The notes: generated by a model not told the origin, from the sequence alone. DNA of 14,035 bases from Burkholderiaceae bacterium (GCA_013813185.1 JACCSD010000040.1:1-14035); one strand, 5' to 3'; numbered from the stretch's first letter, positions 1-8,424 are shown. A program made the numbers and translations.

Positions 1-282
1 GTCAACAAGGACAGTCGTGGTGTCGAGACCACGGCCGGCCCTGCAATCGATACAAAGAATGTTCAGACGCAGGTGTTGGTAGAAAATGGCGGCACCGTTG
101 TGCTGGGTGGAATCTACGAGCAGCAGGATCGCACGACCGTCACCAAGATTCCATTCTTTGGCGACCTTCCGGTGGTCGGCAATCTGTTTAAGAACACTGC
201 GTCGATCAACGACCGCACCGAGTTGATCATCTTCATCACGCCGCGCGTTATATCGGAGCGTGTAAACGCAGCGATGCGTTGA
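1..282 (+). CDS. pilQ: Type IV pilus secretin PilQ, C-terminal fragment (5' end outside window)
   Basis: The reading frame is open from base 1 and gives the last 93 residues of a secretin, the outer-membrane ring through which type IV pili or type II secretion substrates pass. The diagnostic C-terminal secretin block is present: VENGGTVVLGGIY, then KIPFFGDLPVVGNLFK, then the closing strand TELIIFITPRVI. The fragment alone cannot separate PilQ from other secretins. The call rests on aroK and aroB directly downstream, since pilMNOPQ-aroK-aroB is a widely conserved order in beta- and gammaproteobacteria. The residues after the ITPRVI strand form a short tail ending NAAMR. The gene is followed by an intrinsic terminator. 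Nothing is odd beyond the truncation by the window edge. Confidence 0.88.
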   Translation, partial: VNKDSRGVETTAGPAIDTKNVQTQVLVENGGTVVLGGIYEQQDRTTVTKIPFFGDLPVVGNLFKNTASINDRTELIIFITPRVISERVNAAMR

Positions 283-304
283 AGCCGACTCTTGCCAAAA
301 ACAA

Positions 305-330
305 GGGCCGCTTGCGCGGCTCTTTTTTTT
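305..330 (+). terminator. Intrinsic terminator after pilQ
   Basis: Bases 305-311 (GGGCCGC) pair with 316-322 (GCGGCTC), giving a 7-bp stem with one G-T pair around a TTGC loop, followed directly by eight T (323-330). This is a textbook rho-independent terminator. It lies 22 bases after the pilQ stop and only 19 bases before the aroK ATG. It should therefore end most pilQ transcripts or act as a leaky attenuator for aroK. Confidence 0.85.
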
Positions 331-349
331 CCGCGGCGACGTTCACGTC

Positions 350-898
350 ATGACTATGGAAACCGATCCGCGCTCCGTGTTCCTCATTGGCATGATGGGC
401 GCCGGTAAGTCGACGGTCGGGCGGTTGCTTGCGCAGCAACTGAAGTATCAATTCGTCGACGCCGATCGAGAGTTGGAGGCGCGCAGCGGTGTACCGATTC
501 CTACGATTTTCGAAATTGAGGGCGAAGCGGGCTTTCGCCGGCGTGAGGTCACACTATTGGCTGAACTGACTCAGCGTGGCGGGATTGTGCTGGCCACCGG
601 TGGCGGAGCGGTCCTCGACGCGGAATTGGCGCAGTCGATGCGTGAGCGCGGATTGGTTATTTACCTGCGCGCGAGTGCCGAAGAAATTTTCCGGCGCACG
701 CGCCAGGATCGCTCGCGGCCGCTGCTGCAGACGCCGAATCCTCGCGCCCGTATTGATGAACTACTGGCTGAGCGAGAGCCGCTTTACGAAAAGGCAGCGC
801 ATCTCGTTTTTCAGTCAGCCGCCTCGAATCCGCGTCGACTGGTGTCGCGGCTCATTGAGCATCCTCAGCTGAAGGCAATCGTGCTTCGAAGCGCCTGA
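350..898 (+). CDS. aroK: Shikimate kinase
   Basis: The gene encodes a 182-residue cytoplasmic kinase that phosphorylates shikimate with ATP to shikimate 3-phosphate, the fifth step of the chorismate pathway. The P-loop GMMGAGKS is at residues 14-21. The D-x-D pair D37/D39 is in FVDADRELE and the shikimate-binding FRRRE is at 62-66. The GGG motif is at 84-86 (ATGGGAVL), and a lid region contains DRSRPLL. The length fits the family (about 170-190). The ATG at 350 has no clear Shine-Dalgarno. An in-frame ATG at 356 is an alternative, and both give a few residues more than the usual AroK N-terminus. The gene sits 43 bases before the preferred aroB start, so the two are probably co-transcribed. 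AroL is an alternative name, but aroB as neighbour favours AroK. Confidence 0.95.
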   Translation: MTMETDPRSVFLIGMMGAGKSTVGRLLAQQLKYQFVDADRELEARSGVPIPTIFEIEGEAGFRRREVTLLAELTQRGGIVLATGGGAVLDAELAQSMRERGLVIYLRASAEEIFRRTRQDRSRPLLQTPNPRARIDELLAEREPLYEKAAHLVFQSAASNPRRLVSRLIEHPQLKAIVLRSA

Positions 899-941
899 TC
901 CGTACGCCTACTTGCGTGCGCGCGACGACTTAAACTGGCCC

Positions 942-2018
942 ATGCGCTGTGTAACCGTCAATCTGGGGCAACGTTCTTATCCGATTTCGATCGGCAGCGG
1001 TTTGCTCGAACGGTTACACGAGTTCGTGGCGCCGCTGGCGCCTACATCGATCACCATCGTTACCAACGAAATCGTTGGCCCCTTGTATGCGCAGCGCACC
1101 CTGAGCGCGCTGCCAGGCGTTGCGACCCGCGTCGTTGAGCTTCCAGACGGCGAGCGACACAAGGGATGGACCACCGTGTCCCATGTGCTGGACGCGCTTG
1201 TGACGGCACGCGTCGATCGGCGTGGACTCATCGTGGCACTGGGCGGCGGCGTTGTAGGTGACATAGCGGGTTTTGCAGCTTCGACATACATGCGGGGCAT
1301 CCGCTATGTGCAGGTGCCGACGACGCTGTTGGCACAGGTGGATTCGTCGGTCGGCGGCAAGACCGGCATCAATCATCCGGGTGGCAAGAATCTGATAGGC
1401 GCGTTTCATCAGCCGTCAGCAGTAGTCAGCGACACCGATACGCTAACGACGCTGCCTGCACGCGAGCTGTCGGCCGGCCTGGCCGAAATTCTTAAACACG
1501 GCCTGGTAGCGAACTCGCAGTACTTCGAGCAGATGGTTGCGTCGATCGAATCGCTGCGTGCTCATGATGCGGCGGCCCTGACCGAAGCGATCGCGGGATC
1601 ATGTGAAATCAAGGCATCGATCGTCGCGCGCGACGAGCGCGAAGCGGGCGAGCGTGCGGTGCTCAACCTGGGTCACACATTTGGCCACGCGATCGAGGCG
1701 ATGACGGGTTATTCACGCTGGCTGCATGGCGAGGCCGTCGGCTGTGGGCTTGTGATGGCGGCGGAACTTTCATGTCGTCTGGGCTCGTTGCCGTCATCCG
1801 ATGTGAAACTGGTCGAGGCGGCCGTGGTGCGCGCCGGGCTGCCGATGCGAGTGGATGGGCTATCGGCGCTGAATGCGATTGAAGTCATGCGCGGCGATAA
1901 AAAGGCCGACGCAGGCGAGATGCGATTTATCGTTCTGGATCGGATTGGCCGCGCGTCGCAACGCGCCGTCCCGCAACCGATCTTGCTGCAGGCGCTCACT
2001 GCCGGTGGATTCGTGTGA
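942..2018 (+). CDS. aroB: 3-dehydroquinate synthase
   Basis: The gene encodes a 358-residue NAD- and metal-dependent enzyme that converts DAHP to 3-dehydroquinate, the second step of the chorismate pathway. The nucleotide-binding GGGVVGD is at residues 101-107 and the KTGINHPGGKN block at 140-150. The expected metal ligands are E182 (in LAEILKHG), H245 (in NLGHTFGH) and H262 (in LHGEAV), with H249 in the position of the neighbouring active-site histidine. The ATG at 942 is chosen because it gives the family N-terminus (MRCVTVNLGQRSYPI). A TTG at 912 would add ten residues (MRARDDLNWP) that look unlike the family. Neither start has a strong Shine-Dalgarno. The length is close to the E. coli enzyme (362). 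The stop overlaps the likely dgt start. Confidence 0.95.
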   Translation: MRCVTVNLGQRSYPISIGSGLLERLHEFVAPLAPTSITIVTNEIVGPLYAQRTLSALPGVATRVVELPDGERHKGWTTVSHVLDALVTARVDRRGLIVALGGGVVGDIAGFAASTYMRGIRYVQVPTTLLAQVDSSVGGKTGINHPGGKNLIGAFHQPSAVVSDTDTLTTLPARELSAGLAEILKHGLVANSQYFEQMVASIESLRAHDAAALTEAIAGSCEIKASIVARDEREAGERAVLNLGHTFGHAIEAMTGYSRWLHGEAVGCGLVMAAELSCRLGSLPSSDVKLVEAAVVRAGLPMRVDGLSALNAIEVMRGDKKADAGEMRFIVLDRIGRASQRAVPQPILLQALTAGGFV

Positions 2019-3148
2019 GCAGCATGAGCAACACGGCGCTGGCCCCGTTCGCGGCGCACGCAGATCGATCGCGCGGTCGCCGCTATCCGGAGGCGGACCC
2101 GGTCAGCCGAACTCAGTTCCAGCGCGATCGCGATCGCATCGTTCATTCAACCGCCTTTCGCCGTCTGGAATACAAGACACAGGTTTTTGTCAATCACGAG
2201 GGCGACCTTTTTCGGACGCGCCTGACGCATTCGCTGGAAGTCGCACAAATCGCACGCGCGGTTGCGTGCAACCTGCGCTTGAATGAAGATTTGACCGAAG
2301 CCATCGCGCTCGCGCATGACCTTGGGCACACGCCGTTCGGGCATGCCGGTCAGGATGCTTTGCACGAATGCATGAAACCGTACGGCGGCTTCGAGCACAA
2401 TCTGCAATCGCTGCGCGTCGTGGATGCGTTGGAGGAAAGGTATGCCGCATTCGACGGCCTGAACCTGACTTTTGAAACGCGTGAAGGGATTCTGAAGCAC
2501 TGTTCGGCGAAGAACGCGCGCGAGTTGGGCGACGTAGGTCAACGATTCTTAGACAGGCGGCAGCCGAGCCTGGAAGCGCAGATCGCCAATCTCGCCGACG
2601 AAATTGCGTACAACAATCACGACATTGACGATGGCTTGCGCTCCGGTTTGCTGCAGTTGCGCCAGCTCGAGCGAGTGCCGCTGTTTGCGCGCCATTCGGC
2701 AGTGGTGCGCGCCGAATATCCGGCACTCGCCGAGCGCCGAATGGTCAACGAAACGGTCCGGCGCATGATCAATACGCTCGTGGTGGATCTGACGCAGGAG
2801 TCCGGCCGCCGGGTGGCGGACGCCGCTCCAGCCGATGTTGACGGCGTCCGTTCGGCGGCGCCGCTGGCCGCGTTTTCAGCCGCGATGCGGCAGGAGGCCG
2901 ACGAGCTGAAGTCTGTTCTGCACGACGAGTTGTATCGTCACTACCGCGTGATGCGTATGTCGACCAAGGCGCGCCGGATCGTGTCGGACTTGTTCGCCGC
3001 CTTTCTGGGTGAGCCACGGCTCTTGCCTGACGACCACCAGAAGCGCGCTGCGGACGATGCCCCGCGCGCAATTGCCGACTATGTTGCCGGCATGACCGAT
3101 CGCTACGCAATCAAGGAACACAAACGGCTGTTCGCCATTGACGGCTAA
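2015..3148 (+). CDS. dgt: HD-domain deoxyguanosinetriphosphate triphosphohydrolase-like protein (dNTPase)
   Basis: This 377-residue cytoplasmic enzyme of the dGTPase family hydrolyses dNTPs to the deoxynucleoside and tripolyphosphate. The HD-superfamily metal ligands are H72 (RLTHSLEVAQ), H101-D102 (AHDLGHTPFGHAG) and D195 (LADEIAYNNHDIDDG). The N-terminal arginine-rich block (FQRDRDRIVHSTAFRRLEYKTQV) is also typical. The length matches the shorter dGTPase-like type rather than the roughly 505-residue E. coli Dgt, so substrate preference may be broad. The GTG at 2015 overlaps the aroB stop as GTGA and has GGTGGA (2004-2009) at good spacing. An ATG at 2024 is the alternative and would remove three residues. 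The overlap suggests translational coupling to aroB. No terminator is seen after the stop. Confidence 0.92.
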   Translation: MSSMSNTALAPFAAHADRSRGRRYPEADPVSRTQFQRDRDRIVHSTAFRRLEYKTQVFVNHEGDLFRTRLTHSLEVAQIARAVACNLRLNEDLTEAIALAHDLGHTPFGHAGQDALHECMKPYGGFEHNLQSLRVVDALEERYAAFDGLNLTFETREGILKHCSAKNARELGDVGQRFLDRRQPSLEAQIANLADEIAYNNHDIDDGLRSGLLQLRQLERVPLFARHSAVVRAEYPALAERRMVNETVRRMINTLVVDLTQESGRRVADAAPADVDGVRSAAPLAAFSAAMRQEADELKSVLHDELYRHYRVMRMSTKARRIVSDLFAAFLGEPRLLPDDHQKRAADDAPRAIADYVAGMTDRYAIKEHKRLFAIDG

Positions 3149-3215
3149 AGGCGGGTTCTGGATCGAATTGACGCACGTTTTGCGCCAGGACGGTCCCGTC
3201 GTATTCGATTGCGGG

Positions 3216-3244
3216 TTGAAACAGTTGCTGCGTCGCAGTAAAGT
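3216..3244 (+). promoter_or_regulatory. Candidate sigma-70 promoter for gltB
   Basis: TTGAAA at 3216-3221 (5 of 6 to TTGACA) is followed, after exactly 17 bases, by TAAAGT at 3239-3244 (4 of 6 to TATAAT). Transcription would start near 3251 and leave a leader of about 20 bases before the gltB ATG. The site lies in the 122-bp gap between dgt and gltB. I see no sigma-54 type element there. The call is from consensus match only. Confidence 0.4.
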
Positions 3245-3260
3245 CACATCTGTTCTTTCC

Positions 3261-3265
3261 GGGAG
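3261..3265 (+). promoter_or_regulatory. Ribosome binding site of gltB
   Basis: GGGAG ends five bases before the ATG at 3271. It fixes that ATG as the gltB start, in agreement with the short propeptide expected before the nucleophile cysteine. Confidence 0.6.
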
Positions 3266-3270
3266 CCGGG

Positions 3271-6200
3271 ATGCGTTCGCAGGACCTGAAAATCGCGATT
3301 GATCACGCAACCCAGCACGGGTTGTATTCCGGTGCTCAGGAACACGACGCGTGCGGTGTCGGCTTTGTCGCGAACATCAAGGGGCGAGCCAGCCATTCGC
3401 TGGTTCAGCAGGCGCTGTTGATCCTGCAGAACCTCAATCATCGCGGCGCCGTCGGCGCCGATCCCCTGTGCGGTGACGGCGCCGGCATTTTGTGTCAGAT
3501 TCCAGACGGCTTTTATCGCGACGAACTGGCCAGGCACGGCATCGACTTGCCACCGCAAGGCGAATACGGCGTTGGCATGATCTTCCTGCCGCGCGAGCAC
3601 GCCTCGCGCCAGGCGTGCGAGCAGGAGCTGGAACGCACGGTACGTGCCGAGGGGCAGACCGTTCTGGGCTGGCGCGACGTGCCGGTGGACCGCGAGATGC
3701 CGATGTCTCCGCTGGTCAAAGATCGCGAGCCGATCATCCGGCAAGTCTTTATCGGTCGCGGCGCCGACGTCATGGTGCCCGATGCGCTGGAGCGCAAGCT
3801 ATACGTGATCCGCAAGGCTGCAAGCCACAAGATCCAGGCGCTGAAGCTCAAGCACGGCAAGGAATATTTTGTGCCGTCGATGTCAACGCGCACGATCGTC
3901 TACAAAGGGTTGCTGCTGGCCGATCAGGTGGGGCGGTATTACCGCGACCTGCGCGACCCACGCGTGGTATCGGCGATCGCGCTTGTGCATCAGCGCTTCT
4001 CGACCAACACCTTCCCGTCGTGGGAGCTGGCGCACCCGTATCGATTGATCGCGCATAACGGCGAAATCAATACCGTCAAAGGCAATTTCAACTGGATCCG
4101 CGCGCGCGAACGGGTGATGTCGTCGCCGGTGTTGCGGGGTGACCTCGGAAAGCTTTTCCCGCTGATCTATGAGGGTCAGTCGGATACCGCGTGCTTTGAC
4201 AATGCGCTTGAGCTGCTGACGATGAGCGGCTATCCATTGGCGCATGCGGTGATGATGATGATTCCCGAAGCGTGGGAGCAGCACACGCTGATGGACGAAT
4301 CGCGCCGCGCGTTTTATGAATACCACGCAGCGATGATGGAGCCGTGGGACGGTCCGGCAGCAATCGCGTTCACGGACGGTGTTCGTATTGGCGCCACGCT
4401 GGACCGCAACGGCTTGCGACCCGCGCGCTACATCGTTACCGACGATGACATGGTGGTGATGGCGTCCGAGGTGGGCGTGCTGCCGATTCCCGAGAGCCGC
4501 ATTCTTAAGAAGTGGCGGTTGCAGCCAGGCAAGATGTTTTTGATCGACACCGAGCAGGGCCGCATCATCGACGACGCCGAACTGAAGCAGCAGTTGGCGT
4601 CGAACAAGCCGTACAAGGAGTGGATCAAGCGCATTCGCATCAGGCTTGACGGCATCCAACTGACCGACCCGCCCGCGGGCACCGGCGAAAAACCGGCTTC
4701 GGCAGCGAAGCTCGATGTGCCGTTGCTCGATCGCCAGCAGGCCTTCGGCTTCACCCAGGAAGACGTGCGCTTGTTGATGGAACCGATGGCGGTGGCCGCC
4801 GAAGAAGCCATTGGCTCGATGGGCAACGACACGGCGCTGGCGGTGCTTTCTGATCGCGCCAAGCCGCTGTACAACTACTTCAAGCAGCTATTCGCGCAGG
4901 TCACCAATCCGCCGATCGACCCGATTCGCGAACAGCTGGTGATGTCGCTGGTCAGTTTCATCGGCCCGAAGCCGAATCTGCTCGACATCAACAATGTCAA
5001 TCCGCAGATGCGGCTCGAAGTCAGCCAGCCGGTACTGGGGTTTGCGGACATCGAAAAAATCCGGGCGATCGAAAACTATTCGTCGAACAAGTTCCGCTCC
5101 TTCGAGCTCGACATCTGCTATCCACTGGCGTGGGGCAGGGAAGGCGTCGAAGCGCGGCTCGCGTCGCTGTGTGCGCAGGCGGTCGACGCCGTCGGCGCGG
5201 GCTACAACCTGCTGCTGATCACCGATCGGTCGCTCGACGCCGAGCGAGTCGCAATTCCGGCGCTGCTCGCCACCAGCGCCGTGCATCAGCATCTGATCGC
5301 GGTCGGTCTGCGCACGTGCACCGGCCTGGTCGTGGAGACCGGGTCGGCGCGCGAAGTGCATCACTTTGCGTTGCTGGCAGGCTATGGAGCCGAGGCCGTG
5401 CACCCGTACCTCGCGCTCGAAACCCTGGCCGATCTGCACCCAGCCGACGCGGATAAAGCGATCGCCAACTACGTCAAAGCGATCGGCAAGGGGCTCCACA
5501 AGGTGATGTCCAAAATGGGCATCAGCACCTACATGTCGTATTGCGGTGCGCAGATCTTCGAAGCTGTTGGGTTATCGAAGGAGTTCGTACAACAATACTT
5601 CCGCGGCACCGCCAGCAACATCGGCGGGGTCGGTTTGTTCGAAGTGATGGAAGAAGCGATCCGCACGCATCGTTCGGCCTTCTCCGACGATCCAGTGCTT
5701 TCAACGCAGCTCGACGCCGGCGGCGAGTATCAATGGCGGGTGCGCGGCGAGCAGCACATGTGGACGCCCGATGCCATTGCCAAGCTGCAGCATTCGACGC
5801 GGTCGAACAACTACCAGACGTACAAGGAGTATGCGCAGCTGATCAACGATCAATCGCGCCGGCACATGACTCTGCGCGGATTGTTCGAGTTCAAGTTCGA
5901 TCCGGCGCAGGCGATTCCATTGGCCGCGGTCGAGCCTGCGGCCAGCATCGTGAAGCGCTTCGCGACTGGCGCAATGTCGCTCGGTTCGATTTCGACCGAG
6001 GCGCATACGACGCTGGCGATTGCGATGAACCGCATCGGCGGCAAGAGCAACACCGGAGAAGGCGGCGAAGACCCGCTGCGCTATCGGGAGGAGTTGCGCG
6101 CAGGCGCGAGCGTCATCCAGGACGGTGCGACGCTAAGCGGCGTGCTCGGCCGGGATCGGGTCGAAGTCGATACGCCGTTGCGCGCGGGTGATTCGCTGCG

Positions 6201-7995
6201 CTCCAAAATCAAGCAGGTCGCATCGGGCCGCTTCGGTGTCACGACCGAGTATCTGGTCAGTGCCGATCAGCTGCAGATCAAGATGGCGCAGGGCGCGAAG
6301 CCGGGCGAAGGCGGCCAGCTGCCGGGGCATAAGGTCAGCGCCTATATCGCCGAGCTGCGCTACGCCGTGCCGGGCGTCGGCCTGATCTCGCCGGCGCCGC
6401 ATCACGACATCTATTCGATCGAGGATCTGGCGCAACTGATCCATGATCTGAAGAACGCGAATTCGCAGGCATCGATCAGCGTCAAGCTGGTGTCCGAAGT
6501 CGGTGTCGGCACCGTCGCAGCCGGTGTTGCGAAAGCCAAGGCGGATCACGTCACGATCGCAGGGCACGACGGCGGTACTGGCGCTTCGCCGGTGTCGTCG
6601 ATCAAGCACGCCGGCACGCCGTGGGAAATCGGCCTGGCTGAAACGCAGCAAACCCTCGTACTCAATCGCCTGCGGAGCCGTATCGCAGTGCAGGTCGACG
6701 GTCAGATGAAGACCGGGCGGGACGTGGTGGTTGGCGCTTTGCTTGGGGCCGACGAATTCGGCTTTGCGACTGCCCCGCTCGTGGTGCAAGGCTGCATCAT
6801 GATGCGCAAATGCCACCTGAACACCTGTCCGGTCGGCGTGGCGACGCAGGATCCGCTGCTGAGAAAAAAATTCAGCGGCCAACCCGAGCACGTCGTCAAC
6901 TATTTTTTCTTCGTGGCCGAGGAAGTGCGCGAGATCATGGCGCAGCTGGGCGTGCGTACGTTCGATCAGCTGATCGGTCGCGCTGACCGGCTCGAGACGC
7001 GGCGCGGGATCGAACACTGGAAGGCGCGCGGGCTGGATTTCAGCCACATTTTTTACCTGCCGCAGATGCCGGCCGAAGTGCCGCGGTTATGTGTCGAAGC
7101 GCAGGATCACGGCCTTGGCAAGGCGCTTGACCACAAGCTGATCGAGCAGTGCAGGCCCGCGCTTGAACGCGGCGAGCGCGTCAGCTTCATCACGCCGATC
7201 CGCAACGTCAACCGTGCCGTCGGCACCATGCTGTCGAGCCAGGTGGCGCGCCGTTACGGCCACGTCGGGTTGCCGGACGACACGATCCACATTCAGTTCA
7301 ACGGCACCGCCGGGCAAAGCTTTGGCGCGTTTCTCGCTGCGGGGATCACGCTCGATCTGGTCGGCGACGCCAACGATTACACCGGCAAGGGGCTGTCGGG
7401 CGGGCGCCTGATCGTGCGCTGTCCGAACGATTTTCGCGGTGCCGGGACCGAGAACATCATTGTTGGCAATACGGTGCTGTACGGTGCGATCGCGGGCGAA
7501 GCGTTTTTCAACGGCGTTGCAGGCGAGCGTTTCGCGGTGCGCAACTCGGGCGCGACAGCCGTCGTCGAAGGCACCGGCGATCACGGCTGCGAATACATGA
7601 CCAAGGGAACAGTGGCGGTGCTCGGTGCGACAGGGCGCAACTTTGCCGCGGGCATGTCGGGAGGCATCGCGTATGTATTCGACGAATTCGGAGACTTCGC
7701 GAGCAAGTGCAACCAGTCGATGTGCGAGCTTGAAGCGGTTCTACCGACCGCCGAGCAGGAGGAAAGCGTCGATGAAGCGATCTGGCATTTGGGCGAAACA
7801 GACGAGTTTTTGCTGCGCAGCCTGATCGAAAATCACTTCCGCGTCACCGGCAGCTTGCGCGCCCGCATGTTGCTCGACAACTGGCCGGCGATGCGCGCGA
7901 AATTCGTCAAGGTGTTCCCGCAAGAGTATCGGCGCGCGCTGCAGCAGATGACTGCGGTGCCGGCGCCAGCCGGTGCGCAGAAAATCGCGGCGTAA
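3271..7995 (+). CDS. gltB: Glutamate synthase (NADPH) large subunit
   Basis: The gene encodes a 1574-residue GOGAT alpha subunit. It takes ammonia from glutamine and reductively transfers it to 2-oxoglutarate, using electrons passed from GltD. The N-terminal class II glutamine amidotransferase has its likely nucleophile at C28 (HDACGVGF), so the first 27 residues are probably a propeptide removed on maturation. After the central domain comes the FMN synthase domain from about residue 893 (GAMSLGSIS, NTGEGGEDPLRY, AKPGEGGQLPGHKV, GHDGGTG near 1098). The [3Fe-4S] cysteines are C1175, C1181 and C1186 (CIMMRKCHLNTC). The C-terminal beta-helix domain shows GTAGQSFGAF, NDYTGKGLSGG and NSGATAVVEGTGDHGCEYM. 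The gene is intact and slightly longer than E. coli GltB. Its partner gltD lies one gene downstream. Confidence 0.97.
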   Translation: MRSQDLKIAIDHATQHGLYSGAQEHDACGVGFVANIKGRASHSLVQQALLILQNLNHRGAVGADPLCGDGAGILCQIPDGFYRDELARHGIDLPPQGEYGVGMIFLPREHASRQACEQELERTVRAEGQTVLGWRDVPVDREMPMSPLVKDREPIIRQVFIGRGADVMVPDALERKLYVIRKAASHKIQALKLKHGKEYFVPSMSTRTIVYKGLLLADQVGRYYRDLRDPRVVSAIALVHQRFSTNTFPSWELAHPYRLIAHNGEINTVKGNFNWIRARERVMSSPVLRGDLGKLFPLIYEGQSDTACFDNALELLTMSGYPLAHAVMMMIPEAWEQHTLMDESRRAFYEYHAAMMEPWDGPAAIAFTDGVRIGATLDRNGLRPARYIVTDDDMVVMASEVGVLPIPESRILKKWRLQPGKMFLIDTEQGRIIDDAELKQQLASNKPYKEWIKRIRIRLDGIQLTDPPAGTGEKPASAAKLDVPLLDRQQAFGFTQEDVRLLMEPMAVAAEEAIGSMGNDTALAVLSDRAKPLYNYFKQLFAQVTNPPIDPIREQLVMSLVSFIGPKPNLLDINNVNPQMRLEVSQPVLGFADIEKIRAIENYSSNKFRSFELDICYPLAWGREGVEARLASLCAQAVDAVGAGYNLLLITDRSLDAERVAIPALLATSAVHQHLIAVGLRTCTGLVVETGSAREVHHFALLAGYGAEAVHPYLALETLADLHPADADKAIANYVKAIGKGLHKVMSKMGISTYMSYCGAQIFEAVGLSKEFVQQYFRGTASNIGGVGLFEVMEEAIRTHRSAFSDDPVLSTQLDAGGEYQWRVRGEQHMWTPDAIAKLQHSTRSNNYQTYKEYAQLINDQSRRHMTLRGLFEFKFDPAQAIPLAAVEPAASIVKRFATGAMSLGSISTEAHTTLAIAMNRIGGKSNTGEGGEDPLRYREELRAGASVIQDGATLSGVLGRDRVEVDTPLRAGDSLRSKIKQVASGRFGVTTEYLVSADQLQIKMAQGAKPGEGGQLPGHKVSAYIAELRYAVPGVGLISPAPHHDIYSIEDLAQLIHDLKNANSQASISVKLVSEVGVGTVAAGVAKAKADHVTIAGHDGGTGASPVSSIKHAGTPWEIGLAETQQTLVLNRLRSRIAVQVDGQMKTGRDVVVGALLGADEFGFATAPLVVQGCIMMRKCHLNTCPVGVATQDPLLRKKFSGQPEHVVNYFFFVAEEVREIMAQLGVRTFDQLIGRADRLETRRGIEHWKARGLDFSHIFYLPQMPAEVPRLCVEAQDHGLGKALDHKLIEQCRPALERGERVSFITPIRNVNRAVGTMLSSQVARRYGHVGLPDDTIHIQFNGTAGQSFGAFLAAGITLDLVGDANDYTGKGLSGGRLIVRCPNDFRGAGTENIIVGNTVLYGAIAGEAFFNGVAGERFAVRNSGATAVVEGTGDHGCEYMTKGTVAVLGATGRNFAAGMSGGIAYVFDEFGDFASKCNQSMCELEAVLPTAEQEESVDEAIWHLGETDEFLLRSLIENHFRVTGSLRARMLLDNWPAMRAKFVKVFPQEYRRALQQMTAVPAPAGAQKIAA

Positions 7996-8000
7996 CGCGA

Positions 8001-8420
8001 GTGCGTTTTCATAAGCCGGCGCGGATGCGTGCACAACTGCTTTGGCCGCTAACGGTGCGCGAATGGCTGTGGGGACTGTTTGCCAGTGTTCCGGTTGCCG
8101 CTCTGCTGCTCGGCACTCGCAGCCTGGATTCTCAATCGGCGGCGCTGGCCGCGAGCCTCGCGGTGGCGTTGTCGATACCGTGGGTGGTACCGGCAACGAT
8201 GCTTATCGCAGTGCTGTCGGCTCCCGTTTACATGTGGCTGCATTCGCAGGGTCCGGTGCCCGCGGTGCTCGATTGGCTGGGCAGCGTCGTACTGGTAGCG
8301 GCGGTAGTCGGATGCCATCTGAATACTGCGTTGCTCGTAGCGTGGCACCGCACGCGCAAGGCGAGCGAAGCAGAGATTGGGCTACGCGATTTTTTGTTCC
8401 ACCACGGGCAGCATAAGTAG
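8001..8420 (+). CDS. Small membrane protein of unknown function between gltB and gltD
   Basis: I do not recognise this family. The frame gives 139 residues from a GTG at 8001, five bases after the gltB stop. An ATG at 8025 would give 131 residues and is equally likely, and neither has a clear Shine-Dalgarno. Hydrophobic segments lie at about residues 22-38, 46-80 (interrupted by prolines, probably two spans) and 89-115, suggesting three or four membrane spans. The N-terminus is basic (RFHKPARMR). The C-terminal tail is charged (HRTRKASEAEIGLRDFLFHH). Codon use is GC-rich at third positions like the neighbours, and the tight fit between gltB and gltD supports a real co-transcribed gene. Competing frames here translate to arginine- and serine-rich sequence typical of shadows. 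A role linked to glutamate synthase is possible only by position. Confidence 0.72.
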   Translation: MRFHKPARMRAQLLWPLTVREWLWGLFASVPVAALLLGTRSLDSQSAALAASLAVALSIPWVVPATMLIAVLSAPVYMWLHSQGPVPAVLDWLGSVVLVAAVVGCHLNTALLVAWHRTRKASEAEIGLRDFLFHHGQHK

Positions 8421-8424
8421 GAAC

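Noticed and set aside
1873..2286. 137-codon + strand frame bridging aroB and dgt
   Set aside because: It overlaps the conserved ends of both enzymes and its product resembles frame-shifted AroB/Dgt sequence, so it is not a fusion or separate gene.
3883..4659. 258-codon open frame on the minus strand inside gltB
   Set aside because: It is opposite a fully conserved GltB segment, with histidine- and arginine-rich translation and no ribosome site or motif. It is an antisense shadow.
5541..6191. 216-codon + strand frame inside gltB
   Set aside because: It is an out-of-frame shadow of GltB, arginine-rich and without any motif.
6133..7047. 304-codon open frame on the minus strand inside gltB
   Set aside because: It lies opposite the conserved FMN and Fe-S region of GltB. 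Its translation is rich in His, Arg, Asp and Gln with no recognisable domain, as expected for the complement of GC-rich coding sequence.
8042..8416. Alternative + frame over the small membrane-protein gene
   Set aside because: Its translation is Arg-, Ser- and Gly-rich without domain features, while the frame from 8001 has GC-rich third positions and coherent hydrophobic segments.
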